Source: Actinomycetota bacterium
GTDB taxonomy: Bacteria; Actinomycetota; Actinomycetes; Actinomycetales; Dermatophilaceae
DNA: 64,000 nucleotides
Direction of reading: 5' to 3'
Assembly (NCBI GenBank): GCA_020161815.1
Contig: JAIUOP010000008.1
Span: 52,948 to 116,947 of the forward strand
Shown: positions 53,234 through 61,594 of the stretch, piece after piece
How positions within the stretch are numbered: the stretch's first letter is position 1
Layout of the letters: every line of letters starts with the position of its first letter
Translations under genes and position numbers: made by a program
Notes under the pieces: generated by a model
Told to the model about the DNA's origin: nothing
What the model saw: the letters and a program-made list of their open reading frames with translations, nothing else
Databases searched by the model: none

Positions 53234-54667
53234 TCACGCAGCCGTCGGGAAGAGCGGGCGCCGGTGACGCAGCGCACTGACGATGGCTGCGGCATACGTG
53301 CCCAGGGACACGCCCGCGGCCAGGCCGAGCCCGACGATCCCGGCCCCCGCGAGGGTGGTCAGGCCGAGCAGGGGACCCTCGCTCCCGGCGCCGATCATCT
53401 CCGAGATGCCCTGGTAGACCGCCCGACCGGGCAGCAGCGGCACGATCGCCGACGTCGTCACGGCGAGGGCGCCGGCCCGCAGGCGTCGGGCACCGGCGCG
53501 GGCGAGGAAGCCGATGACCCCCGCGGCGAGCGTCGCGGACACGGCCGCACCGAAACCGAGGGAGTCCCCCAGCGCGGTGGCCACGACCCAGCCGACGGCG
53601 CCGAGGACACCACTGAGGACGACGACCCGCCCCCGGGCGTGTGCACTGACGGCGAAGGCGGCCGCGATGAGCACGGCGCACGTCACCTGCAGGAGCAGGC
53701 TCTGGTCGAGGTAGGTCTTGGAGGAGACCGCGATCGGCAGACCGATGCGGTTGCCGATCGACAGGACGGTGGTGACCCCGATGACGATCGCCAGGGTCAT
53801 GACGACGACCTCGAAGGAGCGGGCTCCCGCGGTCACGTAGTACCCCTCGAGCGCGTCCTGGGCCGCACCCACGACCGAGAGTCCGGAGAGGAGGAGCACG
53901 ATGCCCGAGGCGACGATGAGCGAGGGAGAGGCTGCGGCCACCGGGCCCCAGCCCTCGCGTGCCGCCACGACGACCACGATGGCGACGGCCGTGGGCACGG
54001 CGGCAGCAATGCACTGGGTGAAGAAGGACGCGACGTTGGCCCGGCCAAGAGCCCGCTGGAGGCGATCGATGAGGAGGGCCGAGGCGAAGGTCAGCGCGAT
54101 GATCAACGGGCCCGCGCCGATCAGCAGGGCGACTGCGGCGGCCAGGACGGCGCTGGCCGAGGCGACGACCCAGCGGCGATAGGGATGCGGGGCACGGACG
54201 ACGGCGTCGAAGCGCTCGCGGGCCTCCTGCACCGGGATGGGATGCGCGGCCACGGCGGCCACCAGCTCGCGCAGACGCTCCAGTCGCGTGAAGTCCTGTG
54301 TGCGGTGGCGGACCACCTTCATCACGGTCATCGGGTCGGCGTGCGGGCCGCGCTGATAGCTCACCGCGATCGAGGTGAAGGTGATGTCGACGTGCACCGA
54401 GGTCATCCCGTAGGCCCTGGTCAGCTGGAGCACGGTGGCCACCACGTCGGCGGCGGGCGCCCCGGTCGAGAGCAGGGCGATGCCGGCCCGCAGGGCGAGG
54501 TCGACGACCGCGCGAGCGGTGACATCGGCGACCTCGTCGGGGTGGACGAAGACGGGGAGCTCATCGGTCGGGGGGCCGCTGGGCCGGAACGCCCTCCGGG
54601 TGCCGGCGACAAGCCGCGAGCTGCCACGGCCTCCTCCCGGCCGGGGATCGGGCGGCGTCACGGACAT
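53234..54667 (-). CDS. threonine/serine exporter, ThrE type
   Basis: A 477-residue protein. A cytosolic N-terminal domain (DUF1212 type, STGAPAADVVATVLQL and HVDITFTSIAVSYQRG) is followed by ten hydrophobic segments from residue 170 on. ThrE from Corynebacterium exports L-threonine and L-serine. Location next to the serine-lyase and C1 region is suggestive: serine produced from glycine may be exported. ATG 54667 is the first start not in a region shared with the operator of the metF remnant. Confidence 0.88.
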   Translation of the reverse strand: MSVTPPDPRPGGGRGSSRLVAGTRRAFRPSGPPTDELPVFVHPDEVADVTARAVVDLALRAGIALLSTGAPAADVVATVLQLTRAYGMTSVHVDITFTSIAVSYQRGPHADPMTVMKVVRHRTQDFTRLERLRELVAAVAAHPIPVQEARERFDAVVRAPHPYRRWVVASASAVLAAAVALLIGAGPLIIALTFASALLIDRLQRALGRANVASFFTQCIAAAVPTAVAIVVVVAAREGWGPVAAASPSLIVASGIVLLLSGLSVVGAAQDALEGYYVTAGARSFEVVVMTLAIVIGVTTVLSIGNRIGLPIAVSSKTYLDQSLLLQVTCAVLIAAAFAVSAHARGRVVVLSGVLGAVGWVVATALGDSLGFGAAVSATLAAGVIGFLARAGARRLRAGALAVTTSAIVPLLPGRAVYQGISEMIGAGSEGPLLGLTTLAGAGIVGLGLAAGVSLGTYAAAIVSALRHRRPLFPTAA

Positions 54668-54752
54668 GCAGTCGAGTATGCCGTCAAGGCCTTCCCACGG
54701 TGGCCCGCGTGACCCTAGCGTGGGCCGACCACTGGTGCGCCAGACGAAACAA

Positions 54753-54769
54753 GTTGCATGATGCGCAAC
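54753..54769. promoter_or_regulatory. IclR-type operator, copy 1
   Basis: A perfect palindromic dyad GTTGC-ATGATGC-GCAAC. The same half-sites with the same 7-base spacer occur at 59718-59734 and, with one mismatch, at 58858-58874. It stands before the metF-like remnant. Confidence 0.65.
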
Positions 54770-54805
54770 GCTTGCGCCTATCCCTCCTCGCGCTTCCACG
54801 ACCTG

Positions 54806-55004
54806 ATGGCCACGGCCCGCTTCGAGGTGATGCCGACCGCCAAGATCGAGGAGCAGGTGCTCGCCGGCGTCCCCCGGGAGGTCACCGTCACCGTCACCGC
54901 CGCCCAGAACAAGGGGATGGAGGCGACTGCACGTCTTCACCTTCAACCAGGTCGACGTCATCGAGCGCTGGCGGCAGGAGGCGCTGGGACGTCCGGCGCC
55001 CTGA
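54806..55004 (+). pseudogene. methylenetetrahydrofolate reductase-like remnant (metF type)
   Basis: The first 41 codons read ATARFEVMPTAKIEEQVLAG and VPREVTVTVTAAQNKGMEAT, the N-terminal barrel strand and loop of MetF-like proteins of about 290 residues. They then jump, in a changed frame at about 54927, to LHVFTFNQVDVIERWRQEAL and the stop, the family C-terminus. About 220 residues are therefore missing. The ends are preserved without frame, typical of an internal deletion. The original start may have been one of the ATG codons in the operator at 54753. Confidence 0.8.
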
Positions 55005-55029
55005 CATCGTCGGGACGTACCCTTGGGCG

Positions 55030-55911
55030 GTGCCCACGGATCGCCTGACCGTCCTCCTCGCCGGACGACCGGCCCTCATCGACGGCGGCTACGGCTGGCT
55101 GCTCCAGGAGCGCGGCCTGCCCCCGGGCGTCGTCGCCGAGCAGTGGAACCTCGAGAACGCCGAGGCGATCTCCGCCCTCCACGACGAGTACGCCACGGCG
55201 GGGGCGCAGGTCCTCACGACGAACACCTTCGGCGGCACCAGGGCACGCCTGTCGATGAACGGCCTCGAGGACCAGGTCCACGAGGTCAACCGCGCCGGTG
55301 CGGCGGTGGCGCGCACCGTCGCCGACCGCCACGGGATCCTCGTCGCCGGCGACCTCGGCCCGACCGGCGAGCTCCTCGAACCGCTCGGCACGCTGACCGA
55401 AGAGGATGCGGTCGCGATGTACGTCGAGCAGCTCCGCGGTCTGGTCGAGGGTGGCATCGACCTCGTCCTCATCGAGACGATGAGCGACCTCGGCGAGGCC
55501 CGCGCCGCCATCACCGCGGCTCAGCAGGTGGCCCCCGACCTGCCGATCATCGCGACCATGAGCTTCGACACCAACCTGCGCACGATGATGGGAGTGGACC
55601 CCGCCTCCGCGATGCGCGAGCTCGCTGCGGCCGGCGCGGACGCCGTCGGCGCCAACTGTGGCCGCGGACCGGAGGATATGGAGCAGATCGTCGACAAGCT
55701 CGTCGCGGCGCGCCCCGACGGAGTCCTCGTCGTCGCCCAGTCCAACGCCGGGCTGCCCCAGCTCGAGGGTGGCGACTTCGTCTACACCGTCGACCCCGCA
55801 GGGATGGCGGCACACGCCCAGCAGCTCCGCGCCCTCGGGGTGGACGTCATCGGCTCCTGCTGCGGGTCCTCACCCGCGCACGTGAGCGCGATCAGCGCCG
55901 CGCTGGCCTGA
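55030..55911 (+). CDS. homocysteine S-methyltransferase family protein (BHMT-like)
   Basis: A 293-residue methyltransferase. Family motifs: LIDGGYGWLLQERG, TNTFGGTRARLSMNG, IIATMSF, GANCGRGPEDM with the first zinc Cys, and the second pair in GSCCGSSPAHVSAISAAL. The family transfers methyl groups from S-methylmethionine or betaine to homocysteine; the adjacent betaine-type remnants favour betaine. Leaderless: TACCCT with TGGGCG stands before the GTG. The gene appears intact, unlike its neighbours. Confidence 0.88.
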   Translation: MPTDRLTVLLAGRPALIDGGYGWLLQERGLPPGVVAEQWNLENAEAISALHDEYATAGAQVLTTNTFGGTRARLSMNGLEDQVHEVNRAGAAVARTVADRHGILVAGDLGPTGELLEPLGTLTEEDAVAMYVEQLRGLVEGGIDLVLIETMSDLGEARAAITAAQQVAPDLPIIATMSFDTNLRTMMGVDPASAMRELAAAGADAVGANCGRGPEDMEQIVDKLVAARPDGVLVVAQSNAGLPQLEGGDFVYTVDPAGMAAHAQQLRALGVDVIGSCCGSSPAHVSAISAALA

Positions 55912-56134
55912 CCTGCCCGACGAGCACCGACAGGGCATCGCGCAGCCCGAGCACGCCCGTGTGCAGGACCTCCAGCGGCAGGCTGATCCGCTCCGCCGCG
56001 GCCCGGGCCAGCGGCCACAGCTCGGCCTCCTCCTGCGCGTCCGTGGTCTGCACGAGCCAGACCATCCGCGTGTAGTGCTGGAAGTAGTCGTCCCGCAGCT
56101 CGGGGAACCGGTCCAGCCCCAGCCCGTGGCGCCC
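55892..56134 (-). pseudogene. DUF1638 C-terminal remnant
   Basis: The reverse strand reads LGLDRFPELRDDYFQHYTRM and VWLVQTTDAQEEAELWPLAR, continuing to VLVGQVRPARR and a stop, the C-terminal third of DUF1638 proteins, which accompany corrinoid-dependent methyltransferases. The upstream part is lost. It is joined out of frame to the ASKHA remnant at about 56134. Confidence 0.75.
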
Positions 56135-56300
56135 TCCCCCGCGACGTTGCCGGCCGAGACGATCCGCAGCACCGAGAGCTTGGGCACCAGGCCGATGCGC
56201 ACGGTGGAGGCCGGCGACAGGTACGAGCCTAACGACCCGGCGAGGAGCACCTGCTGGACGTCGGTATGGGCAAGCCCCAGCTCCTCGAGCAGGAGGGTCC
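56135..56300 (-). pseudogene. ASKHA/DUF4445 (corrinoid activation protein) remnant
   Basis: The reverse strand reads LLLEELGLAHTDVQQVLLAG, then GSYLSPASTVRIGLVPKLSV and RIVSAGNVAGEGA, a part of the C-terminal region of the RACo-like family that reduces and activates corrinoid proteins. The family usually exceeds 500 residues; only about 55 remain. At 56300 it meets the opposite-strand MttB fragment, so the 5' ends of both original genes are gone. Confidence 0.78.
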
Positions 56301-56302
56301 AG

Positions 56303-56557
56303 CCGGGCCACGGCGGGCACTTCCTGGGCTCGATGCACACCATGGAGCGCTTCTGCACCTGCTTCTACCGCCCCTTCCTCTCCAGCTCGGACAACCACGA
56401 GCGCTGGATGCGCGGGGGCGCCCTCGGCACCAGCGCCCGCGCCGCCAACGTCTGGCGCAAGAAGCTGGAGGAGTACGAGCAGCCGCCGCTCGACGACGCG
56501 ATCCGGGCCGAGCTCGAGGACTTCGTGGGCCGCCGTCGGACCGAGCTCGGCGACTAG
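56303..56557 (+). pseudogene. trimethylamine/betaine methyltransferase (MttB family) C-terminal remnant
   Basis: Reads GHGGHFLGSMHTMERFCTCF, then YRPFLSSSDNHERWMRGGAL and WRKKLEEYEQPPLDDAIRAE, ending VGRRRTELGD. This is the end of MttB-type (non-pyrrolysine, MtgB-like) methyltransferases of about 480 residues. The stop codon is nine bases before sdaA. About 85 residues remain. Confidence 0.78.
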
Positions 56558-56566
56558 GATTCGGCG

Positions 56567-57949
56567 ATGGCCATCTCCGCGTTCGACCTGTTCTCCGTGG
56601 GGATCGGCCCCTCGTCGTCCCACACGGTGGGCCCGATGCGGGCCGCGGCGACCTTCGTGCAGCGGCTCACCGAGGCGGGCCTGCTCGAGCAGGTATGCCG
56701 TGTGCAGGCCCAGCTCTTCGGCTCCCTGGGTGCCACGGGGCACGGGCACGGCTCGGTCAAGGCGGTCGTCCTCGGCCTGGCCGGTGAGCGACCCGAGCTG
56801 GTCGACCCCCGCGCCGCCGAGGCGACCTTCGAGCAGGTGAAGGCCAGCCATCGGATGCCTCTTGGTGGCACCCACGAGATCACCCTCGACGTCGACACCG
56901 ACGTCATCCTGCACCGCCGCGAGACCCTGCCCTTCCACAGCAACGGCATGCGCTTCACGGCCTGGGGCCCCGATGCCGGCGAGGGCTCGGCACCCCTCTT
57001 CGAGCGCGAGTTCTACAGCGTCGGAGGCGGATTCGTCCTCGACCAGGACGAGGTCGGGGAGAACCAGATCATCCCGGACCACACGCCAGTGCGCTATCCG
57101 TTCGCCAGCGGGGCCGAGCTGCTCGCGCGCTGCGCCGAGTCCGGCCTGCCGATCTCGGGCGTGATGATGGCCAACGAGCTCTCCTGGCGCACCGAGGCCG
57201 AGGTCCGCGAGGGCCTGCTCCACCTGTGGACGGTCATGCAGGAGTGCGTCGACAACGGCTGCCGCACCGAGGGCGTCCTCCCCGGTGGCCTCAAGGTCCA
57301 GCGACGCGCCCCCCGCCTGGCCAAGCAGCTCAAGCGCGAGCACGCCGGGGACCCCCTGTCCGCCATGGACTGGGTCACGCTCTACGCCCTTGCCGTCAAC
57401 GAGGAGAACGCCAGCGGCGGGCGCATCGTCACCGCCCCGACCAATGGCGCGGCCGGCATCATCCCGGCCGTCCTGCACTACTACACGCGGTTCGTGCCCG
57501 GCGCCGACGACGACGGCGTCGTGGCCTTCCTCCTCACGGCCGCGGCGATCGGCTCCCTCTACAAGCAGAACGCCTCGATCTCCGGCGCCGAGGTCGGCTG
57601 CCAGGGCGAGGTCGGGTCCGCATGCTCGATGGCCGCCGGCGCGCTCGCCGAGGTCCTGGGCGGCACGCCCCGCCAGGCCGAGAACGCCGCCGAGATCGGC
57701 ATCGAGCACAACCTCGGCCTCACCTGCGACCCGGTCGGCGGACTGGTCCAGATCCCGTGCATCGAGCGCAACGCCGTGGCCTCGGTCAAGGCGATCACCG
57801 CGGCGCGGCTGGCGCTGCGTGGCGCCGGGGACCAGATCGTGAGCCTGGACACCGCGATCAAGACCATGCGCGACACCGGTCGCGACATGAAGGTGAAGTA
57901 CAAGGAGACCGCGCGCGGCGGGCTCGCCGTCAACCTCATCGAGTGCTGA
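56567..57949 (+). CDS. sdaA: L-serine ammonia-lyase, single-chain iron-sulfur type
   Basis: A 460-residue enzyme that converts L-serine to pyruvate and ammonia. Visible: [18 protein letters not shown] at the N-terminus, [19 protein letters not shown], and cysteines for the [4Fe-4S] cluster in [24 protein letters not shown] and QIPCIERNA (about residues 345, 387 and 397). The start ATG is leaderless: TAGGAT plus TCGGCG. It is intact and would complete conversion of betaine-derived glycine/serine to pyruvate. Confidence 0.95.
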   Translation: MAISAFDLFSVGIGPSSSHTVGPMRAAATFVQRLTEAGLLEQVCRVQAQLFGSLGATGHGHGSVKAVVLGLAGERPELVDPRAAEATFEQVKASHRMPLGGTHEITLDVDTDVILHRRETLPFHSNGMRFTAWGPDAGEGSAPLFEREFYSVGGGFVLDQDEVGENQIIPDHTPVRYPFASGAELLARCAESGLPISGVMMANELSWRTEAEVREGLLHLWTVMQECVDNGCRTEGVLPGGLKVQRRAPRLAKQLKREHAGDPLSAMDWVTLYALAVNEENASGGRIVTAPTNGAAGIIPAVLHYYTRFVPGADDDGVVAFLLTAAAIGSLYKQNASISGAEVGCQGEVGSACSMAAGALAEVLGGTPRQAENAAEIGIEHNLGLTCDPVGGLVQIPCIERNAVASVKAITAARLALRGAGDQIVSLDTAIKTMRDTGRDMKVKYKETARGGLAVNLIEC

Positions 57950-57973
57950 CGCCGGCCCGGTCCGCCCGAGCCG

Positions 57974-58828
57974 TCAGCTGAAGACGACCGTCCGGTCGCC
58001 GTTGAGGAAGACCCGGCTCTCGCAGTGCCAGCGCAGCGCCCGGCTGAGCACGCGCGCCTCACACTCCTCGCCGGCCCGCACCAGGTCCTCGGGGGTCATC
58101 CGGTGGTCGACGCGAATGACGTCCTGCTCGATGATCGGCCCCTCGTCGAGGTCGGCCGTCACGTAGTGCGCGGTTGCGCCGACGAGCTTGACTCCCCGAC
58201 CGAAGGCCTGGTGATAGGGCTTGGCGCCCTTGAAGGAGGGCAGGAAGGAGTGGTGGATGTTGATGACCCGCCCCGACAGCTCCCGGCTGAGGTCGTCGCT
58301 GAGCACCTGCATGTAGCGGGCGAGGACGACCAGGTCGATGTCGTGCTCGGCGACCAGCTCGCGCAGGCGCGCCTCGGCCTGCGGCTTGGTCTCTGGCGTG
58401 ATCGGCACGTGGTGGAAGGGGACGCCATAGCTGCGCGCCAGCGGCTCGAGGTCGGGGTGGTTGGAGACGATCGCGGGGATGTCCATGGTCAGCTGCCCGG
58501 ACTTCCACCGGAAGAGCAGGTCGTTGAGGCAGTGCCCGAACTTGCTCACCATGATGAGAGTGCGATGGGGCGCGGTCGAGTCCCGGATCTGCCAGGTCGC
58601 ACCGAGCTCCTCCCCCACATGGGCAAAGGCCGCCTGCAGGTCCGCCAGCGGCACCGCGGGTGTCACGGTGAAGCGCATCCGCAGGAAGAGCTGCCCGGAG
58701 CGCGGGTCGTCGAACTGCTGGCTCTCGGCGATGTCCGCGCCGAGCTCGAACAGGGTGGTGCTCACGCGCGCGACGATGCCGGGCCGGTCGGGGCAGGAGA
58801 GGACGAGGAGGTGTTCTGGTGCGTTCAC
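57974..58828 (-). CDS. purU: formyltetrahydrofolate deformylase
   Basis: A 284-residue enzyme with an N-terminal ACT domain (LVLSCPDRPGIVARVSTTLF) and a formyltransferase-like catalytic domain with Asn-His-Asp in INIHHSFLPSFKGAKPYHQA (His in HHS), preceded by VLARYMQVLSDDLS. It releases formate and tetrahydrofolate, clearing one-carbon units made by demethylation. Start is GTG at 58828, with TAGCGT seven bases upstream, so leaderless. Divergent from the IclR gene. Confidence 0.95.
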   Translation of the reverse strand: MNAPEHLLVLSCPDRPGIVARVSTTLFELGADIAESQQFDDPRSGQLFLRMRFTVTPAVPLADLQAAFAHVGEELGATWQIRDSTAPHRTLIMVSKFGHCLNDLLFRWKSGQLTMDIPAIVSNHPDLEPLARSYGVPFHHVPITPETKPQAEARLRELVAEHDIDLVVLARYMQVLSDDLSRELSGRVINIHHSFLPSFKGAKPYHQAFGRGVKLVGATAHYVTADLDEGPIIEQDVIRVDHRMTPEDLVRAGEECEARVLSRALRWHCESRVFLNGDRTVVFS

Positions 58829-58836
58829 GCCCTGGA

Positions 58837-58874
58837 CGCTAGTCGACGTCCGCTAGTGTCGCGCCATGCGCAAC
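58837..58874. promoter_or_regulatory. divergent promoters of purU and iclR with overlapping operator
   Basis: Reverse TAGCGT (58837-58842) for purU and forward TAGTGT (58854-58859) for iclR. The sequence GTCGC-GCCATGC-GCAAC at 58858-58874 repeats the 17-base operator with one mismatch in the left half; it covers the iclR transcription start and its ATG, fitting autoregulation. Arg-Asn codons contribute to the right half, so chance is possible. Confidence 0.5.
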
Positions 58875-59660
58875 ACCGAACGCGACCAGCGAGACACGGT
58901 GCAGTCCGTCGACCGGGCGATCACCATCCTCGAGACGCTGGCGCGGGAGGGAACGGTGGGCGTCACCGAGCTGGCCGCCGCCCTCGACGTGCACAAGAGC
59001 ACCGCCTCGCGGCTGGTCTCAGCCCTCGAACGCCGTTCGCTCGTGGAGCAAGTCGAACAGCGCGGCAAGTACCGCCTCGGCACCGGGATCCTCCGCCTGG
59101 CCGGCGCCACCAGTGCGCGGCTGGACCTGGTCCAGGAGGCGCGACCGATCCTGCGACGCCTCGCTGCCGACACCGGCGAGACGGTCAACCTCGTCGTGCT
59201 CTCCGGCGGCGCCGCGCTCTACATCGACCAGATCGTGGGCCCCTCGACCCTCTCGTCCTACAACTGGGTCGGGCAGCACATCCCGCTCCACGCGACGAGC
59301 AACGGCAAGGTCCTCCTCGCCGGCCTCACCCGCCGGGAGGTGGCCGACCTCGTCGGTGAGCTCACGGCATACACCCCCTCCACCCTCACCTCCCCGTCCC
59401 GCCTCGACGAGGAGCTCGCGACCGTCCGCAGGCAGGGGTATGCCGTGGCCGCCGACGAGCTGGACGTGGGCCTGACGGCGGTGGCCGGGCCGGTGCACAA
59501 CGCCCACGGCGAGGTGGTCGCCTCGGTCTCGGTCTCCGGCCCGACCTTCCGCTTCCGCGAGGCCCGCATGCACCAGGTCATCCCGTTGGTCACGGCAGCG
59601 GCGGACGAGGTGTCAGCCGCGATGGGCTGGCTGGGGCCCGACCGCGCCCACGAGGACTGA
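58866..59660 (+). CDS. IclR family transcriptional regulator
   Basis: A 264-residue regulator. N-terminal winged helix (about 10-75): SVDRAITILETLAREGTVGV and KSTASRLVSALERRSLVEQV. C-terminal effector domain (about 85-255) with HIPLHATSNGKVLLAGL. Most likely regulator of the surrounding one-carbon genes, by gene position and operator copies. Leaderless start. Confidence 0.92.
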   Translation: MRNTERDQRDTVQSVDRAITILETLAREGTVGVTELAAALDVHKSTASRLVSALERRSLVEQVEQRGKYRLGTGILRLAGATSARLDLVQEARPILRRLAADTGETVNLVVLSGGAALYIDQIVGPSTLSSYNWVGQHIPLHATSNGKVLLAGLTRREVADLVGELTAYTPSTLTSPSRLDEELATVRRQGYAVAADELDVGLTAVAGPVHNAHGEVVASVSVSGPTFRFREARMHQVIPLVTAAADEVSAAMGWLGPDRAHED

Positions 59661-59717
59661 CCAACCCCTTGACCGGCGGGGCCAAGCGCAGCATTCTGTT
59701 GCGCAGGTCACATACCG

Positions 59718-59734
59718 GTTGCACATTACGCAAC
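59718..59734. promoter_or_regulatory. IclR-type operator, copy 2
   Basis: Perfect dyad GTTGC-ACATTAC-GCAAC, 15 bases before the aldehyde-dehydrogenase remnant. An extra half-site GTTGCGCA lies 20 bases upstream at 59698-59705. Confidence 0.65.
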
Positions 59735-59748
59735 ACGGCGAGGCACTG

Positions 59749-59829
59749 GTGCCGGAGCTGTTCATCGACGGCGCCTTCGTCTCCCCACGCGACGGTGGCC
59801 GCCGCGCCATCACCTGCCCGGCCGACGGC
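59749..59829 (+). pseudogene. aldehyde dehydrogenase (betaine-aldehyde type) N-terminal remnant
   Basis: Reads VPELFIDGAFVSPRDGGRRA then ITCPADGQ, the first strands of aldehyde dehydrogenases (usual ELFIGGEWV...REIRCPADG). It breaks off at PADGQ where the next piece begins in another frame. About 27 of about 490 residues remain. The operator in front suits a betB-type gene. Confidence 0.65.
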
Positions 59830-59830
59830 C

Positions 59831-59913
59831 AAACTCATCGAGCCGACCGCCGGGTCGATCCTGCTCGACGGCGAGGAGTCACCGCCCTCAAGGACGACGC
59901 CCTCCCGACGATG
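59831..59913 (+). pseudogene. ABC transporter ATPase fragment, glycine-betaine type
   Basis: Reads KLIEPTAGSILLDGEE followed, after a one-base frame loss, by VTALKDDALPTM. This is the stretch just past Walker A in ProV/OpuCA-type ATPases (usual RLIEPTSG.I.LDGEDVTALSDDAL). Neither the N-terminus nor any signature motif remains. No promoter for it alone is visible. Confidence 0.55.
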
Positions 59914-60026
59914 GAGGTTCCTACGCCATCCATCCGGAAGACCTCGACGTGACCGACGCTACCCCGCCGGCCGGCTTCGGCCGCCCTGACCTGACCGCCT
60001 TCGCGGCTTACCCCAATCGACCCTGA
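59914..60026 (+). pseudogene. unrecognised C-terminal gene remnant
   Basis: After the ABC piece a further open stretch reads YAIHPEDLDVTDATPPAGFG and RPDLTAFAAYPNRP to a stop. The composition is that of a real protein terminus, but I do not recognise the family. The next 200 bases to 60232 hold nothing I can assign. Confidence 0.4.
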
Positions 60027-60232
60027 TCGGGTCTGCTGACCCCCTCGACGAGAACGCAGCGACATCACAGCCACCCAACCCCGACCGTCCGGGAAGCCGG
60101 GGCACGTCACATGGCCGGTGCTGCGGGCGTGTCGAGTGGGTCGTCCAGGGGCGACGCAGGAGCGTCGACGCGACGTGCTGAGAGGTGGTTCCAACCGAGC
60201 GCTAGGGCACCGGCTACAGGCATGGCGATGGG

Positions 60233-61174
60233 TCAGGAACGGCGTCGCTCCCTGCGCAGGAGGGAGCGCAGAGTCTCGGCGTTCGCGTAGCCGACCCGTC
60301 GTGCGATCTCGGCGGAGGTGAGGTCCGTGGTTGCTGAGAGGTGCCGAGCTCGTTCGATCCGAAGCCGTTGGACGAAGCCGAGCGGAGTGAGGTTGAGCGC
60401 CGCACGGACTCGTCGTTCGAGTGTGCGCCGGCTGGTGCCGAGCGACTGCGCGACGAAGGCGACGTTGAACGGTTCGTCCAGGCCGGCGCGCACGAAGCGT
60501 TCGAACTCGATGACGATCGGGTCCTCGTGCCTTAGATGTTCGTAGGCGACGAAGGCCGCCTGCGACGGGCGCTCGTCGATGAGGAGGAGCTTGGCGACAT
60601 GTTGGGCCAGGTCGGGGCTGATCGATCGCACGAGTGAGAGCGCGAGGTCGATGTGGGCGAACGCGGCGCCGGCGGTGACGAGGTTCCCGTCGACCACGAC
60701 CATGGTGTCGAGATCGAGGGCGACGGTCGGATAGCGCTTCAGGAACTCCGGCCCCAGGAACCAGCTGGTCGTCGCCCGCCGATGATGCATCCGTCCGGTC
60801 TCGGCGACAGCGAACACGCCGGTGCACGCCGCGGCGATCCGGGTGGTCGCCTCGTCGAGGCGCCCGAGCGAGGCGATGACCGAACGAGCATCTCGGCTCT
60901 GGAGGGCATCGTTGGTAGCGGCGGCCGTGAGGGTTCCAAGCGCAGGGACGACGACCACGTCGAACTCGCCGGACTCCGACAGCGGGTGGTCCACCGACAG
61001 GGTCATCGATGCCGTCGTGGTCACTCGCCGTTTCGGTCCGAGGATGGCGAGTTCGATCGGGCCGATCCGCGGGTCGACATCGCCGCGGGCTCCGTCGGCC
61101 ACCCGCACGATGTCGATGACCGACGCGACAGCCGAACCGAAGCAGCCGTCGATCGCGATCAGTCCGATACGCAT
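60233..61174 (-). CDS. GlxA-type transcriptional regulator (DJ-1/PfpI domain plus AraC HTH)
   Basis: A 313-residue regulator. N-terminal DJ-1/PfpI-like domain (MRIGLIAIDGCFGSAVASVI; nucleophile elbow AACTGVFAVAETG near residue 115) and C-terminal AraC helix pair (FVAQSLGTSRRTLERRVRAA; EIARRVGYANAETLRSLLRR). It lies divergent from the small monooxygenase gene, which it probably regulates. Base composition is visibly less G+C-rich than nearby core genes, supporting recent acquisition. ATG at 61174 gives the family start. Confidence 0.88.
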   Translation of the reverse strand: MRIGLIAIDGCFGSAVASVIDIVRVADGARGDVDPRIGPIELAILGPKRRVTTTASMTLSVDHPLSESGEFDVVVVPALGTLTAAATNDALQSRDARSVIASLGRLDEATTRIAAACTGVFAVAETGRMHHRRATTSWFLGPEFLKRYPTVALDLDTMVVVDGNLVTAGAAFAHIDLALSLVRSISPDLAQHVAKLLLIDERPSQAAFVAYEHLRHEDPIVIEFERFVRAGLDEPFNVAFVAQSLGTSRRTLERRVRAALNLTPLGFVQRLRIERARHLSATTDLTSAEIARRVGYANAETLRSLLRRERRRS

Positions 61175-61282
61175 GGCGCGAACAATAGCAATACTGCCGT
61201 ATACGCCACTTCTCACATGCCCTTGCCCGTCATACGCTGAACTCGCTTCACCAAGAAACCTCGACACCTGGGAGAGCCCCTC

Positions 61283-61594
61283 ATGTCCACACCCGCATCA
61301 CTTCCGTATGCCTTCGTCGCCAAGATCGTCGCGGCCGATGGACAGCACGACGCGCTCGCCGACCTGCTCGCCGGCGCTGTCGCGCTCGCCAACGAAGAAG
61401 TAGGAACGATTGTCTGGTTCGCGGTCAGGACCCACGCCGACACCTTCTGGATCTTCGATGCATTCCCCGACGAGGCCGCTCGCGACGCCCACGCCAACGG
61501 CGCCATCGTCGCAGCACTGCTGGCCAACCAGCACCTCCTCGGCGCAGCACCCGAGATCCTGGCGGCCGACGTCCTCGCGTCCAAGCTCCCGTAG
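61283..61594 (+). CDS. antibiotic biosynthesis monooxygenase (ABM)-domain protein
   Basis: A 103-residue single-domain dimeric alpha/beta protein with the ABM pattern: FVAKIVAADGQHDALADLLA, EEVGTIVWFAVRTHADTFWI and AFPDEAARDAHANGAIVAAL. Members act as cofactor-free monooxygenases or quinone-linked stress proteins; substrate unknown. GGAGAG precedes the ATG. Divergent from the GlxA regulator with a 108-base gap. Confidence 0.85.
   Translation: MSTPASLPYAFVAKIVAADGQHDALADLLAGAVALANEEVGTIVWFAVRTHADTFWIFDAFPDEAARDAHANGAIVAALLANQHLLGAAPEILAADVLASKLP

Noticed and set aside
59835..60827. A 330-codon reverse ORF overlapping the GlxA gene and the remnants
   Set aside because: It is out of frame with GlxA, Arg-rich and without domain; it starts inside a real gene.
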